Assembly (NCBI GenBank): GCA_964561005.1
Contig: CAZLNO010000085.1
Coordinates: 1-18,225, forward strand
Source: CAZLNO01 sp964561005
GTDB taxonomy: Bacteria; Pseudomonadota; Alphaproteobacteria; Kiloniellales; Rhodovibrionaceae
DNA: 18,225 nt
Direction: 5' to 3'
Position numbers and translations under genes: made by a program. The stretch's first letter is position 1. Each line of letters begins with the position of its first letter. This document shows positions 1 to 7,234 of this stretch, piece after piece. The notes below the pieces were generated by a model. It saw nothing but the letters and a program-made list of their open reading frames with translations. It ran no database searches and was not told where the DNA came from.

Positions 1-974
<974 letters not shown>

Positions 975-1144
975 CTCGCGGGCTCCTCCTGGTCCGATTC
1001 CCATCCCAACGATCCGGCCGGGACGCTAGCGCAGACCCGCGCGTCCCACAAGCCGCGGCGGGCGTGCTAGCCTCGCGGGCCAAGACCTGCAATCGCCGCG
1101 AGGACGGCGCGGTGGGGGACACAAGCCGGGGAGGCTGCGCGACC
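975..1144. promoter_or_regulatory. Divergent intergenic region between acetoacetyl-CoA synthetase and CoA-transferase remnant
   Basis: This 170-base gap must hold the promoters of two divergent genes. Visible are both ribosome binding sites (AGGAGGAG for the minus-strand gene, GGGGAGG just before ATG 1145) and two GCTAGC hexamers about 40 bases apart. I see no convincing -35/-10 pair. Confidence 0.35.
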
Positions 1145-1408
1145 ATGCTGAAGAACAAGATCGTCTCGGCGCGGCAGGCCGTCGCCATCATCGGCGACAA
1201 AGACACCATCCGCACCTCCGGCTTCGTGGGAATCGGCGTGCCGGAGGCGCTGCTGGCGGCGCTGTCCGAACGCTTCGCCGGGGAAGGCCATCCCCGCGAA
1301 CTCACGCTGATGTTCGCCGCCTGGCAGGGCGACGGCGACTCGCGCGGGCTGAACCGCCTGGGCCACGACGGCCTGTTGAAGCGGGTCATCGGTGGCCACT
1401 GGGGGCTT
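1145..1408 (+). pseudogene. CoA-transferase (YdiF/propionate CoA-transferase type), truncated N-terminal fragment
   Basis: The first about 88 codons match the start of the acetate/propionate and 3-ketoacid CoA-transferase family, which moves CoA between acyl groups and is normally about 500 residues. Recognisable are MLKNKIVSARQAV, the glycine-rich GFVGIGVPEALL segment, and the stretch ending GGHWGL, where family members go on into the rest of domain 1. After codon Leu at 1406-1408 the frame enters a repeat element and ends 15 foreign codons later (stop near 1465). The ATG has a good GGGGAGG site, so the fragment may still be translated. It lacks the catalytic glutamate region and cannot be active. 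The missing part is not found elsewhere in the window. The family assignment is confident; the cause of truncation is inferred. Confidence 0.75.
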
Positions 1409-1582
1409 ATACCAGCGGCAACAAATACGGAACCGTCCTCCCGTGCGCACCGCGGCACGCAGTGATGCGGCGCAGACACGGGATGTCGCGCCACGCGGCC
1501 GCCGGATCCCGGACCAGTGAAGCAGCACTGGCGTGCTGCATCGCATCCGGGATGACGGGGCAAAACAAACCGCCGCTGGTAT
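1409..1582. repeat. MITE/REP-like element with 11-bp terminal inverted repeats
   Basis: ATACCAGCGGC at 1409-1419 is repeated inverted at 1572-1582 (GCCGCTGGTAT), bounding 174 bases with no plausible gene. Inside is a second nested hairpin: ATCCCGGA (1506-1513) pairs with TCCGGGAT (1546-1553), and CCAGTG (1514-1519) pairs with CACTGG (1526-1531). GGGGCTT occurs immediately left (1402-1408) and again at 1586-1592, three bases past the right repeat, and could be an imperfect target duplication. The architecture resembles dispersed palindromic intergenic elements of alphaproteobacteria. Only one copy is in the window, so dispersal is inferred. Confidence 0.55.
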
Positions 1583-1689
1583 CATGGGGCTTCGAACCGA
1601 CGATGAGGCGGGCTTCAGCGTCCCGAGGAGCGGTCGTGACACGCTGACGCCCGCCCTTGTCCCTGGCGGAACAAGGATCGCCGGCAGGC
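1583..1689. other. Non-coding stretch downstream of etfB
   Basis: These 107 bases lie between the repeat element and the etfB stop codon, where etfA would normally follow. No ETF-alpha or CoA-transferase sequence is recognisable in any frame. A weak hairpin, CCTTGT (1655-1660) with ACAAGG (1671-1676), could slow transcription leaving etfB but has no U-tract. Confidence 0.4.
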
Positions 1690-2439
1690 TCAGATGACCT
1701 TGGCCTCGTTGTGCAGCTTTTCGACCAGCTCCTGCACGCTGGCGACCTTGACACCGGCCTGGCGGGCCGGGGGTTCCTCGACCATTTCCCAGGCAAGCCG
1801 CGGCGCCACGTCGACGCCCAGATCCTCGGGCGTGTACTTGTCGATCGGCTTCTTCTTGGCCTTCATGATGTTCGGCAGCGAGGCGTAGCGCGGCTCGCAG
1901 AGGCGCAGGTCGACGGTGAGCACCGCCGGCGCCTTGAGCTGCAGCGTCTCCAGGCCGCCGTCGATCTCGCGCGTGACCTGCACGCCGGCGTCGTTCAGCG
2001 CCACCTTCGAGATGAAGGTGCCCTGCGGCCAGCCCAGCAGCGCCGACAGCATCTGGCCGGTCTGGTTGTTGTCGCCGTCCACGGCCTGCTTGCCCATGAT
2101 GACCAGGCCCGGGTCCTCCTTCTCGACCACCGCCTTGAGCAGCTTGGCAATGGCCAGGGGTTCCAGCGGCTGATCGGTGGTGATCTGGATGCCGCGGTCG
2201 GCGCCCATCGCCAGCCCGGTGCGCAGCGTTTCCTGCACCTGCTGGGCGCCGGCGGAGACAACCACGACTTCCGAGGCCTGCCCGGCCTCCTTCAGCCGGA
2301 CCGCCTGCTCCACGGCGATCTCGCAGAAGGGGTTCATCGCCATCTTGGCGTTCGAGAGATCGACGCCGGACTTGTCCTGCTTGACGCGCACCTTCACGTA
2401 GGGGTCGAGCACGCGCTTGACGGGAACGAGAATCTTCAT
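1690..2439 (-). CDS. etfB: Electron transfer flavoprotein beta subunit
   Basis: ETF is a soluble FAD/AMP heterodimer that takes electrons from acyl-CoA and other flavin dehydrogenases and passes them to ETF:ubiquinone oxidoreductase. The 249-residue product has normal length. It starts MKILVPVKRVLDPYVKV, has the AMP-contact segment GKQAVDGDNNQTG at about residues 116-128, and the ETF-beta signature RYASLPNIMKAKKK at about 184-197. The gene looks intact. What is odd is context: etfA, nearly always the next gene in the same operon in alphaproteobacteria, is missing, and a truncated CoA-transferase plus a repeat element lie there instead. Function therefore depends on an etfA elsewhere. The ribosome binding site is weak (GGGACAG). 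Confidence 0.96.
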   Translation of the reverse strand: MKILVPVKRVLDPYVKVRVKQDKSGVDLSNAKMAMNPFCEIAVEQAVRLKEAGQASEVVVVSAGAQQVQETLRTGLAMGADRGIQITTDQPLEPLAIAKLLKAVVEKEDPGLVIMGKQAVDGDNNQTGQMLSALLGWPQGTFISKVALNDAGVQVTREIDGGLETLQLKAPAVLTVDLRLCEPRYASLPNIMKAKKKPIDKYTPEDLGVDVAPRLAWEMVEEPPARQAGVKVASVQELVEKLHNEAKVI

Positions 2440-2480
2440 CGCTGTCCCACGAATTGGCTGAGTTGGTGGCGGTCACGAGC

Positions 2481-2503
2481 GGGGCGGTGCTTAGCACCGC
2501 CCC
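2481..2503. promoter_or_regulatory. 23-bp near-perfect palindrome upstream of etfB
   Basis: GGGGCGGTGCT (2481-2491), one T, then AGCACCGCCCC (2493-2503): two 11-base arms around one base. It lies 42 bases upstream of the etfB start in the divergent gap between etfB and the membrane-protein gene at 2627. It could be a dimeric operator or a 5'-leader hairpin in etfB mRNA. No regulator can be named. Confidence 0.45.
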
Positions 2504-2626
2504 AACGGCGAGTCAACGCGGCTCTGCGCCCCGCCAGCAAGGCCTCGGCCCTCGACGGCGGGGGCGTGGCGGGTTACACCTGGGCCGCGTTCCGCCTGCC
2601 AATTCCAGCCGACCAAGAGGCCCCGC

Positions 2627-3019
2627 ATGCTGCGTCACCTGCCGCTGATGGCGATTCCGCTGATCGTGCTCAATATCATCGTCCTGCTGGGCAGCGCCAC
2701 GCTGCGGACGCCGGCGTTCACCACCGTCCTGGTGTCCGGGGCGCCCTGGTCGCTGCTGGTGGGCGACCTCGTGGTGCTGCTTGCGGTCATCCTGCTCTAT
2801 GCCGAGGTGCTGAAGGCGACGCGCACCGGCACGGCCTCGATCATCGACCACCTGCTGTCGCTGGCCGTCTTCCTGATCTTCCTGCTGGAGTTCCTGCTGG
2901 TTCCGGCGATGGGGAGCAACACCGTGTTCGTCGTCATGGCGATCTCGCTGGTGGACGTGATCTCCGGCTTCACGGTGACCATCGTCGCCGCCCGGCGGGA
3001 CGTGGACTTCGAGCGGTAG
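2627..3019 (+). CDS. Small integral membrane protein, four predicted helices
   Basis: Function unknown; I do not recognise a characterised family. The 130-residue product has four hydrophobic segments at about residues 6-22, 43-63, 73-94 and 98-121, separated by short loops, and a short charged C-terminal tail (ARRDVDFER). This suggests a compact inner-membrane protein with no sizeable soluble domain. AAGAGG about 6 bases before ATG 2627 supports the start. It is divergent from etfB and convergent with the SLATT-like gene ending at 3029, and forms no obvious operon. Base composition is like the surroundings. Confidence 0.8.
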   Translation: MLRHLPLMAIPLIVLNIIVLLGSATLRTPAFTTVLVSGAPWSLLVGDLVVLLAVILLYAEVLKATRTGTASIIDHLLSLAVFLIFLLEFLLVPAMGSNTVFVVMAISLVDVISGFTVTIVAARRDVDFER

Positions 3020-3028
3020 GGCGGGGCG

Positions 3029-3442
3029 CTACGCGACCGCGTAAAGAACGCCCGCGACCACTACCAGGAAGGCAATCAGCGGCAGGTACAGGCCCACGGT
3101 CGCCCAGCTCCACAGTGTGGCCCGGAAGCCCACCGAGCGGCGGATCTCCTCGGGCGGCGTGAGCTGGAACAGCGGCACGCGGTCCCCGGTCGCCCGATCG
3201 TAGAGTTCGCGGAACCAGCGTTCCTGGCGCAGGTACATCGCGTCCAGCGCCCAGAACACGGCGACCAGCGGCGCGGCCAGCAGGGCGATGCCGGCGATTT
3301 GCGTGCCCGCCGCCAGGGCCAGCGCGGCGGCGGTGACCATGATGCAGTAGCGCTTCAGCGCGGCGCCCATGTCCGCCATGCGGGTCACGACGGCCTGGAT
3401 CAGCTTCAGATGCTCGACGCGATGGTCCGTGATCTCGGACAT
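3029..3442 (-). CDS. SLATT-like small membrane protein
   Basis: A 137-residue protein with a cytoplasmic N-terminal helix (HLKLIQAVVTRMADMG), two close membrane segments at about 33-47 and 50-66, then YLRQERWFRELYD at about 70-82 and a third hydrophobic segment at about 109-136. The arrangement of paired helices followed by a YLrqErxFrxLYd helix resembles a widespread small family and the SLATT two-helix effector domains described in conflict systems; that link is from memory of the pattern, not a search. ATG 3442 was chosen over the in-frame GTG 3445 because both AGGTG and AAGAGG lie suitably upstream. It stands alone: no nucleotidyltransferase, LOG or other SLATT partner adjoins it. The exact role is unknown. 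Confidence 0.7.
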   Translation of the reverse strand: MSEITDHRVEHLKLIQAVVTRMADMGAALKRYCIMVTAAALALAAGTQIAGIALLAAPLVAVFWALDAMYLRQERWFRELYDRATGDRVPLFQLTPPEEIRRSVGFRATLWSWATVGLYLPLIAFLVVVAGVLYAVA

Positions 3443-3576
3443 CACCTTTTTCGTCCTCTTGCCAGCCGATTCTTATGTAGCGCTCGGGAAGCCGAGACGC
3501 AAACCGCGCCCCTCCCGTTCCGGCCCGTCGGCGGGTATAGTGTCGGGCGGGTCGCGCAGAACGAGGGAGGCCGCCG

Positions 3577-3864
3577 ATGCGACGCCTGTCGACGCTGACC
3601 GCCGCCGTGCTGCTGATCATGGGAACCGCCGCCCAGGCCGGGGACGTGCGCCCGCCCGGCGGGGCCGACACCAGCGGCCGGGGGGCCACCGGGGCGGGGA
3701 CCCAGCTTCCGGGGCTGGGCAACATCGAGGCGCCGCCGATTCGCACGACGATGCAGGAAAAGCGCAAGCGCGAGAAGAATCAGGCCGTCGACAAGGACAC
3801 CGTCAAGGCCCTGCGCCAGCTCGCCATCGACGAGTTCGGGCAGTCGTCGTCCTCCAACCAGTGA
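3577..3864 (+). CDS. Small secreted hypothetical protein
   Basis: A 95-residue product with a typical Sec signal peptide: basic MRRL, a hydrophobic core to about residue 17, and a likely cleavage after AQA at about residue 21. The mature part is about 74 residues: a Gly/Pro-rich, probably unstructured first half, then a charged helix-prone segment (TTMQEKRKREKNQAVDKDTVKALRQ, 46-70 region) and a Ser-rich end. There are no cysteines and no lipobox. GAGGGAGG about 6 bases before ATG 3577 gives a strong start. It is divergent from the SLATT-like gene and convergent with the PaaK-like ligase. I recognise no family; a periplasmic location is inferred. Confidence 0.75.
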   Translation: MRRLSTLTAAVLLIMGTAAQAGDVRPPGGADTSGRGATGAGTQLPGLGNIEAPPIRTTMQEKRKREKNQAVDKDTVKALRQLAIDEFGQSSSSNQ

Positions 3865-3876
3865 GGCACCCCGCGT

Positions 3877-3892
3877 CGACGGCGGGCCGTCG
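3877..3892. terminator. Possible bidirectional hairpin between convergent genes
   Basis: CGACGG (3877-3882) and CCGTCG (3887-3892) form a six-pair stem with a four-base loop between the small secreted protein gene and the PaaK-like gene, which converge. There is no U-tract on either strand, so termination is only suggested. Confidence 0.3.
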
Positions 3893-3897
3893 CGGAA

Positions 3898-5142
3898 TCA
3901 GCCGTAGTCGCGCTGGTCGTCGATCACCTTGCCGTCGTTGGGCAGCTCCCCCGGCGCGACGAAGGCCACGCCGCCCTTCACCTTGCAGACCGCCTGCAGG
4001 CTTTCCGCGATCCGCCGGGCCTGGCCCTCGTCGCCGTCCGCGACCTCGCAGACCAGGGTCATGGCGTCCTGCTCGTCCTTGCGCTCGACCACCAGGCGGG
4101 CGCGGGCGATCTCGGGGTGGCGGCGGCGAAGCTGTTCGACCTGCTCGGGGTGGACGAACATCCCCTTGACCTTGGCCGTCTGGTCGGCGCGCCCCATCCA
4201 GCCCTTGATCCGCGTGTTCGTGCGGCCGCAGGGGCTCCGACCCGGCAGCACGGCCGAGAGGTCGCCGGTGGAAAAGCGGATCAGCGGGTAGTCCGGGTTC
4301 AGGACGGTAACCACCACCTCGCCGACCTCGCCGTCGGGCACGGGGTCGTCGGTGCCGGGGCGCACGATCTCCAGGATCACGCCCTCGTCCACCACCATGC
4401 CCTCGTTCGGGGTGCCATCCTCGGCCGGCGTCTCGTAGGCGATGAGGCCCACCTCGGCGGTGGCGTAGCATTGCAAAACGCGCACGCCGCGCGCCGCGTA
4501 TTCCTGGCGCAGCGAGGGGAACAGCGCGCCGCCGGAGACCATCCCCTTGGTGATCGACGAGGCGTCCGCGCCCAGCTCGTCGGCCTTGTCCAGCAGCACC
4601 TTGAGGTAGTCGGGCGTGCCGGTGAAGGCGCTCGGGCGGAGCTGCGCGATCGCGGCGACCTGCTGCTCGCTGTTGCCGACGCCGGCCGGCACGACGGGGC
4701 AGCCCAGCGCGCGGGCGCCGCTGTCCATGATCCAGCCGCCGGGGGTCAGGTGATAGGCGAAGCTGTTGTGCACCAGCTCGCCGGCGCGAAAGCCGGCGGC
4801 GTACAGCGCCCGGCTCATGCGCCAGTAGTCGCCCTCCGCACCCTGCGGCTCGTAGATCGGGCCGGGCGAGGCGAAGACGCGCGCCAGCCGGTCCAGCGCG
4901 GTGGCATTGAAGCCGCCCAGGGGCGGAGCCTCGCGCTGGCGCGCGATCAGGCTGGTCTTGCGGGTGACCGGCAGCCGGGCCAGGGCGGCGCGGTCCACCG
5001 CCTCGGACACGTCCAGCTCCGCCAGCATCTCGGCATGGGCGGGACAGTGCCGCTTCGCCCGCGCCAGCAGCCCCGCGAGCGCCACCGCCTGCTCGCGCGC
5101 GCGCTGTTCGGGGTCGCGGGTTTCGAGGGGGTCGAAATGCAT
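3898..5142 (-). CDS. PaaK-family (phenylacetate-CoA ligase-like) AMP-binding protein
   Basis: A 414-residue cytoplasmic ANL-superfamily enzyme, close to the roughly 430 residues of PaaK. It is expected to activate an aromatic or other carboxylate to its CoA ester via an acyl-adenylate. Visible are YATAEVGLIAYE (about 226-237, adenine/ATP site), YPLIRFSTGD (285-294, hinge-side Asp), GRADQTAKVKGMFVHP (317-332), and a C-terminal PNDGK whose Lys405 is placed like the family's catalytic lysine. The P-loop region is unusual: ASPGPIYEPQG (91-101) replaces the usual SSGTTGKP. It is probably the last gene of the liv operon, cut off from livF by the inserted cassette; the cassette's last stop codon is only 13 bases upstream. 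The ribosome binding site before ATG 5142 is poor, which fits disturbance of its original leader. The substrate is unknown. Confidence 0.85.
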   Translation of the reverse strand: MHFDPLETRDPEQRAREQAVALAGLLARAKRHCPAHAEMLAELDVSEAVDRAALARLPVTRKTSLIARQREAPPLGGFNATALDRLARVFASPGPIYEPQGAEGDYWRMSRALYAAGFRAGELVHNSFAYHLTPGGWIMDSGARALGCPVVPAGVGNSEQQVAAIAQLRPSAFTGTPDYLKVLLDKADELGADASSITKGMVSGGALFPSLRQEYAARGVRVLQCYATAEVGLIAYETPAEDGTPNEGMVVDEGVILEIVRPGTDDPVPDGEVGEVVVTVLNPDYPLIRFSTGDLSAVLPGRSPCGRTNTRIKGWMGRADQTAKVKGMFVHPEQVEQLRRRHPEIARARLVVERKDEQDAMTLVCEVADGDEGQARRIAESLQAVCKVKGGVAFVAPGELPNDGKVIDDQRDYG

Positions 5143-5155
5143 GGGTCGCGCCCCA

Positions 5156-5347
5156 TCACTCTTTCGAGGAGGGTGTATTTGATGTCTGATTCTGCCCGCT
5201 TCCGGAATTGTTGTTGTCTCGAGGCTGTATGGGTGGCGGAGGTGGGGGTCTACGCTGAATCTGATAAGATTGGTTTACGCCGCCCTTTTCGACGTATCCC
5301 TCCCGAAGAGGCCGCGGTCCATTTGATTTGTCGTGTTTGTCAGGCAT
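5156..5347 (-). CDS. Small proline-rich, disordered protein of the inserted cassette
   Basis: A 63-residue hydrophilic product with no hydrophobic core or signal peptide. It has a basic start (MPDKHDKSNGPRPL), an REGYVEKGG segment, a run of six prolines at about 34-39, and an Asn/Ser/Gln-rich C-terminal tail, so most of the chain should be unstructured. ATG 5347 has a perfect AGGAGA site that overlaps the TAG stop of the upstream membrane-protein gene (5359-5361), the arrangement expected for translational coupling. As I recall, short proteins with an EGY...KGY-type segment accompany DUF6338-like membrane proteins in other bacteria; that is recall, not a search. Its role is probably to bind or regulate the membrane partner, by inference only. 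Confidence 0.7.
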   Translation of the reverse strand: MPDKHDKSNGPRPLREGYVEKGGVNQSYQIQRRPPPPPPIQPRDNNNSGSGQNQTSNTPSSKE

Positions 5348-5358
5348 TTTCGGTTCTC

Positions 5359-6000
5359 CTATACTGCGTCAGCATCATGTCCGGTTTTCTCGTAAGGAAA
5401 CTCAATGTGCAGGGGGAAACGTTCTCGTGATATGTATATGCGCGGCATTCGATACAACAGGTTTCCGGTAAAATCATTAACCTCGACGGAATCTAAAATT
5501 AACTCTCGAAAATTACTTGTTTCTGAAAATGCGCGAACCCATCCGCTAAAGACAAGCTTCTGATCGAAATCACGGAAGTGAACATATTCGGCCGATGGAT
5601 CGGAACTGTTGAAAATATAATCCCAAACATCTTCATCGCCAAATTTTTTAGTTGCATAAACGGATTGAAGTAAACGTGCTACTATTTTATATGTATCAAT
5701 ATAAATATGAATGACAGCTAGCACAAGCGCGATGATGCTTGCAAATATTACATCACTTGGCCGTATCACCATAGAAGATAAATCGTTTATGTTTGAAACA
5801 TTGGCTATCGGTGTACCTCTGACAAAGAAACTCAAAAGCAAAAACATTATTGCATACGAAACTGTCCCATATACAAACGACTTTAATAAAAGTAATGTAT
5901 TATCACGTTTTCTGCTTATCCATTTTTCGTCAATTGACGCCCATAAGAGTCCGGGAAAAAATATCAACGCAATTTTAATCAAGGCAACATCAATTGACAT
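5359..6000 (-). CDS. Membrane protein with soluble C-terminal domain, DUF6338-like
   Basis: A 213-residue protein of unknown function. Three hydrophobic segments lie at about residues 5-23 (with an internal FFPGLLW), 40-60 and 83-101. A soluble domain of about 110 residues follows, containing VWDYIFNSSDPSAEYVHFRDF, KLVFSGWVRAFSE and RELILDSVEV, then IYISRERFPLHIEFPYE. The alternating hydrophobic pattern suggests a small beta-barrel domain on the cytoplasmic side. The pattern fits what I remember of DUF6338; this needs a profile search. The start ATG 6000 is preceded by TTGGAG 10 or so bases upstream, and that site lies right at the junction with toxin-remnant sequence. Base and codon use (many AAA, ATT, TTA) differ sharply from neighbours, indicating transfer. 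It has no promoter of its own that I can see and may rely on read-through from the liv operon. Confidence 0.7.
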   Translation of the reverse strand: MSIDVALIKIALIFFPGLLWASIDEKWISRKRDNTLLLLKSFVYGTVSYAIMFLLLSFFVRGTPIANVSNINDLSSMVIRPSDVIFASIIALVLAVIHIYIDTYKIVARLLQSVYATKKFGDEDVWDYIFNSSDPSAEYVHFRDFDQKLVFSGWVRAFSETSNFRELILDSVEVNDFTGNLLYRMPRIYISRERFPLHIEFPYEKTGHDADAV

Positions 6001-6046
6001 GACCTATGCTCCAAGTTGCCACGCATTCGTCCGCCATCAGGCGCAT
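5990..6046 (-). pseudogene. Remnant of DUF5615 (PIN-like) toxin, first codons only
   Basis: Directly after the DUF433 stop codon (TGA, one base, then ATG 6046) the frame reads MRLMADECVATWSIGHVN and stops at 5990. MRL(L/M)ADECV is the typical first strand of the DUF5615 PIN-like toxin family, whose genes usually follow DUF433 genes with this tight spacing. After about ten codons the similarity ends and AT-rich cassette sequence begins, so the toxin (normally around 110 residues) is lost. The call rests on a short match plus position. Confidence 0.6.
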
Positions 6047-6047
6047 G

Positions 6048-6269
6048 TCATGCCGCCACGATTTCCTCCTGCGCCAGATAATCGGGGGCGAACGCCTGGG
6101 CCGCCCGGATGTCGGCTTCGCCGAGCTGGGGATGGTCGGCCAAGATCTGCGCTGCATCATCCCCCGCGCCCAGCCGGCGCAGGATGATTTCGACGGGAAT
6201 CCGTGTCCCCTTGATCACCGGCTTGCCCATCATGATCGCGGGGTCCTGCCGGATGCGATCATGTTTCAT
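6048..6269 (-). CDS. DUF433 antitoxin-like protein
   Basis: A 73-residue protein containing nearly the whole DUF433 domain: DRIRQDPAIMMGKPVIKGTRIP at the start, then VEIILRRLGAGDDAAQILADHPQLGEADI and a helical end. DUF433 proteins are helix-turn-helix-like and are found as predicted antitoxins of the VapB class, with a PIN-like DUF5615 partner. ATG 6269 was chosen over longer in-frame starts because AGGTGG sits about 6 bases before it and the family begins there (M-x-H-x-R-I). The gene is GC-rich like the host, unlike the cassette that follows. It lies 53 bases after livF on the same strand. Its toxin partner is reduced to a few codons, so this is now an orphan, possibly kept by autoregulation or as protection against a related toxin. 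Confidence 0.85.
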   Translation of the reverse strand: MKHDRIRQDPAIMMGKPVIKGTRIPVEIILRRLGAGDDAAQILADHPQLGEADIRAAQAFAPDYLAQEEIVAA

Positions 6270-6322
6270 GTGACCCACCTGAAACCTAGCGCCGATGCCG
6301 CCCGACACGGTGCGGCAGAGTA

Positions 6323-7168
6323 TCACGCCAGCCAGCGTTTGCGGCGCTTGTAGTGCTTGACCTCACGATAGCTCTTGCGGCCGCTCCCGGAAATCCCGAG
6401 ATAGAATTCTCTCACGTCCTCGTTCTCGCGCAGCGCCGCGGCCTCGCCGTCCAGGACGACGCGGCCGCTTTCCAGGATGTAGCCATAGGTGGCGTACTTC
6501 AGGGCCACGTTGGTGTTCTGCTCGGCCAGCAGGAAGGAGACGCCCTCGTCCTGGTTGAGCCGTTTCACGATCTCGAAAATCTCCTCCACGAGCTGCGGCG
6601 CCAGGCCCATCGAGGGCTCGTCCAGCAGGATCATGCGCGGGCGGCTCATCAGCGCGCGACCGATCGCGCACATCTGCTGCTCGCCGCCGGAGGTGTAGCC
6701 GGCCTGGGAATCGCGCCGCTCCCGCAGCCGGGGGAAGTATTCGTATACCATCTCCAAATCGCGCATGATCGCGCCGCGGCCTTCGGTGCGCGTGTAGGCG
6801 CCGGTGAGCAGGTTTTCCTCGATGGTCAGGTGCTCGAAGCAGTGCCGGCCCTCCATCACCTGGATGACGCCGCGCTTGACCAGGTCGTTGGGGCTCAGGC
6901 CGTCGACGCGCTCGCCGCGCAGGTGGATACTGCCCTTGGTGACCTCGCCGCGCTCGGCGCGCAGCAGGTTGGAGACGGCCTTCAGCGTCGTCGTCTTGCC
7001 GGCGCCGTTCGCGCCCAGAAGGGCGACGATTCCGCCCTCGGGCACGGACAGCGACACCCCCTTCAGCACCAGGATCACGTGGTCGTAGATGACCTCGATG
7101 TTGTTGACTTCGAGCAACGGCTGAGGCGCGGCCTCGGCGCTGGGGGATGCGGCTTCCTGCACGGACAT
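6323..7168 (-). CDS. livF: Branched-chain-type ABC transporter ATP-binding protein LivF
   Basis: One of the two cytoplasmic ATPases of a HAAT-family importer. The 281-residue product has Walker A GANGAGKT (about 52-59), ABC signature SGGEQ (160-164), Walker B ILLDEP (180-185) and the AEQN switch segment (215-218) typical of LivF. ATG 7168 is preferred; the longer reading starts at a TTG (7183) with no better binding site. The C-terminus carries a basic extension (SGRKSYREVKHYKRRKRWLA) beyond the usual LivF end. It follows livK after a gap with a strong hairpin. The substrate is set by LivK, not visible here. Confidence 0.93.
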   Translation of the reverse strand: MSVQEAASPSAEAAPQPLLEVNNIEVIYDHVILVLKGVSLSVPEGGIVALLGANGAGKTTTLKAVSNLLRAERGEVTKGSIHLRGERVDGLSPNDLVKRGVIQVMEGRHCFEHLTIEENLLTGAYTRTEGRGAIMRDLEMVYEYFPRLRERRDSQAGYTSGGEQQMCAIGRALMSRPRMILLDEPSMGLAPQLVEEIFEIVKRLNQDEGVSFLLAEQNTNVALKYATYGYILESGRVVLDGEAAALRENEDVREFYLGISGSGRKSYREVKHYKRRKRWLA

Positions 7169-7234
7169 GGTGCTCTCTGGCAATCGCTGGCGTTGGGACT
7201 GAGTCCTCGAGGCGGGGCGCCAAGGAGCCGGGGT

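Larger units (their letters stand above)
5150..6015. mobile_element. AT-rich inserted cassette (two genes)
   Basis: Between GC-rich operon genes lies a block of clearly lower G+C. By hand count, 5641-5700 is 15/60 and 5881-5940 is 18/60 G+C, against GC-rich flanks. It holds a membrane protein gene and a small proline-rich gene on the minus strand. The left limit is just upstream of the paaK-like start and the right limit falls inside the codons of a toxin remnant near 6010-6020. No integrase, transposase or terminal repeats are seen, so this is a transferred cassette rather than a self-mobile element. Confidence 0.65.

Noticed and set aside
1402..1592. Simple transposition into the CoA-transferase gene with a 7-bp target duplication
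   Set aside because: Sequence right of the element does not continue the CoA-transferase in any frame, and the right GGGGCTT is three bases away from the inverted repeat.
3029..3442. A CBASS-type defence operon
   Set aside because: No nucleotidyltransferase or other partner gene is adjacent; only the putative effector-like fold is present.
5250..5430. Plus-strand coding region in the AT-rich cassette
   Set aside because: The minus-strand frames have good ribosome binding sites and a coupled arrangement; the plus frame is just the tail of an antisense frame.
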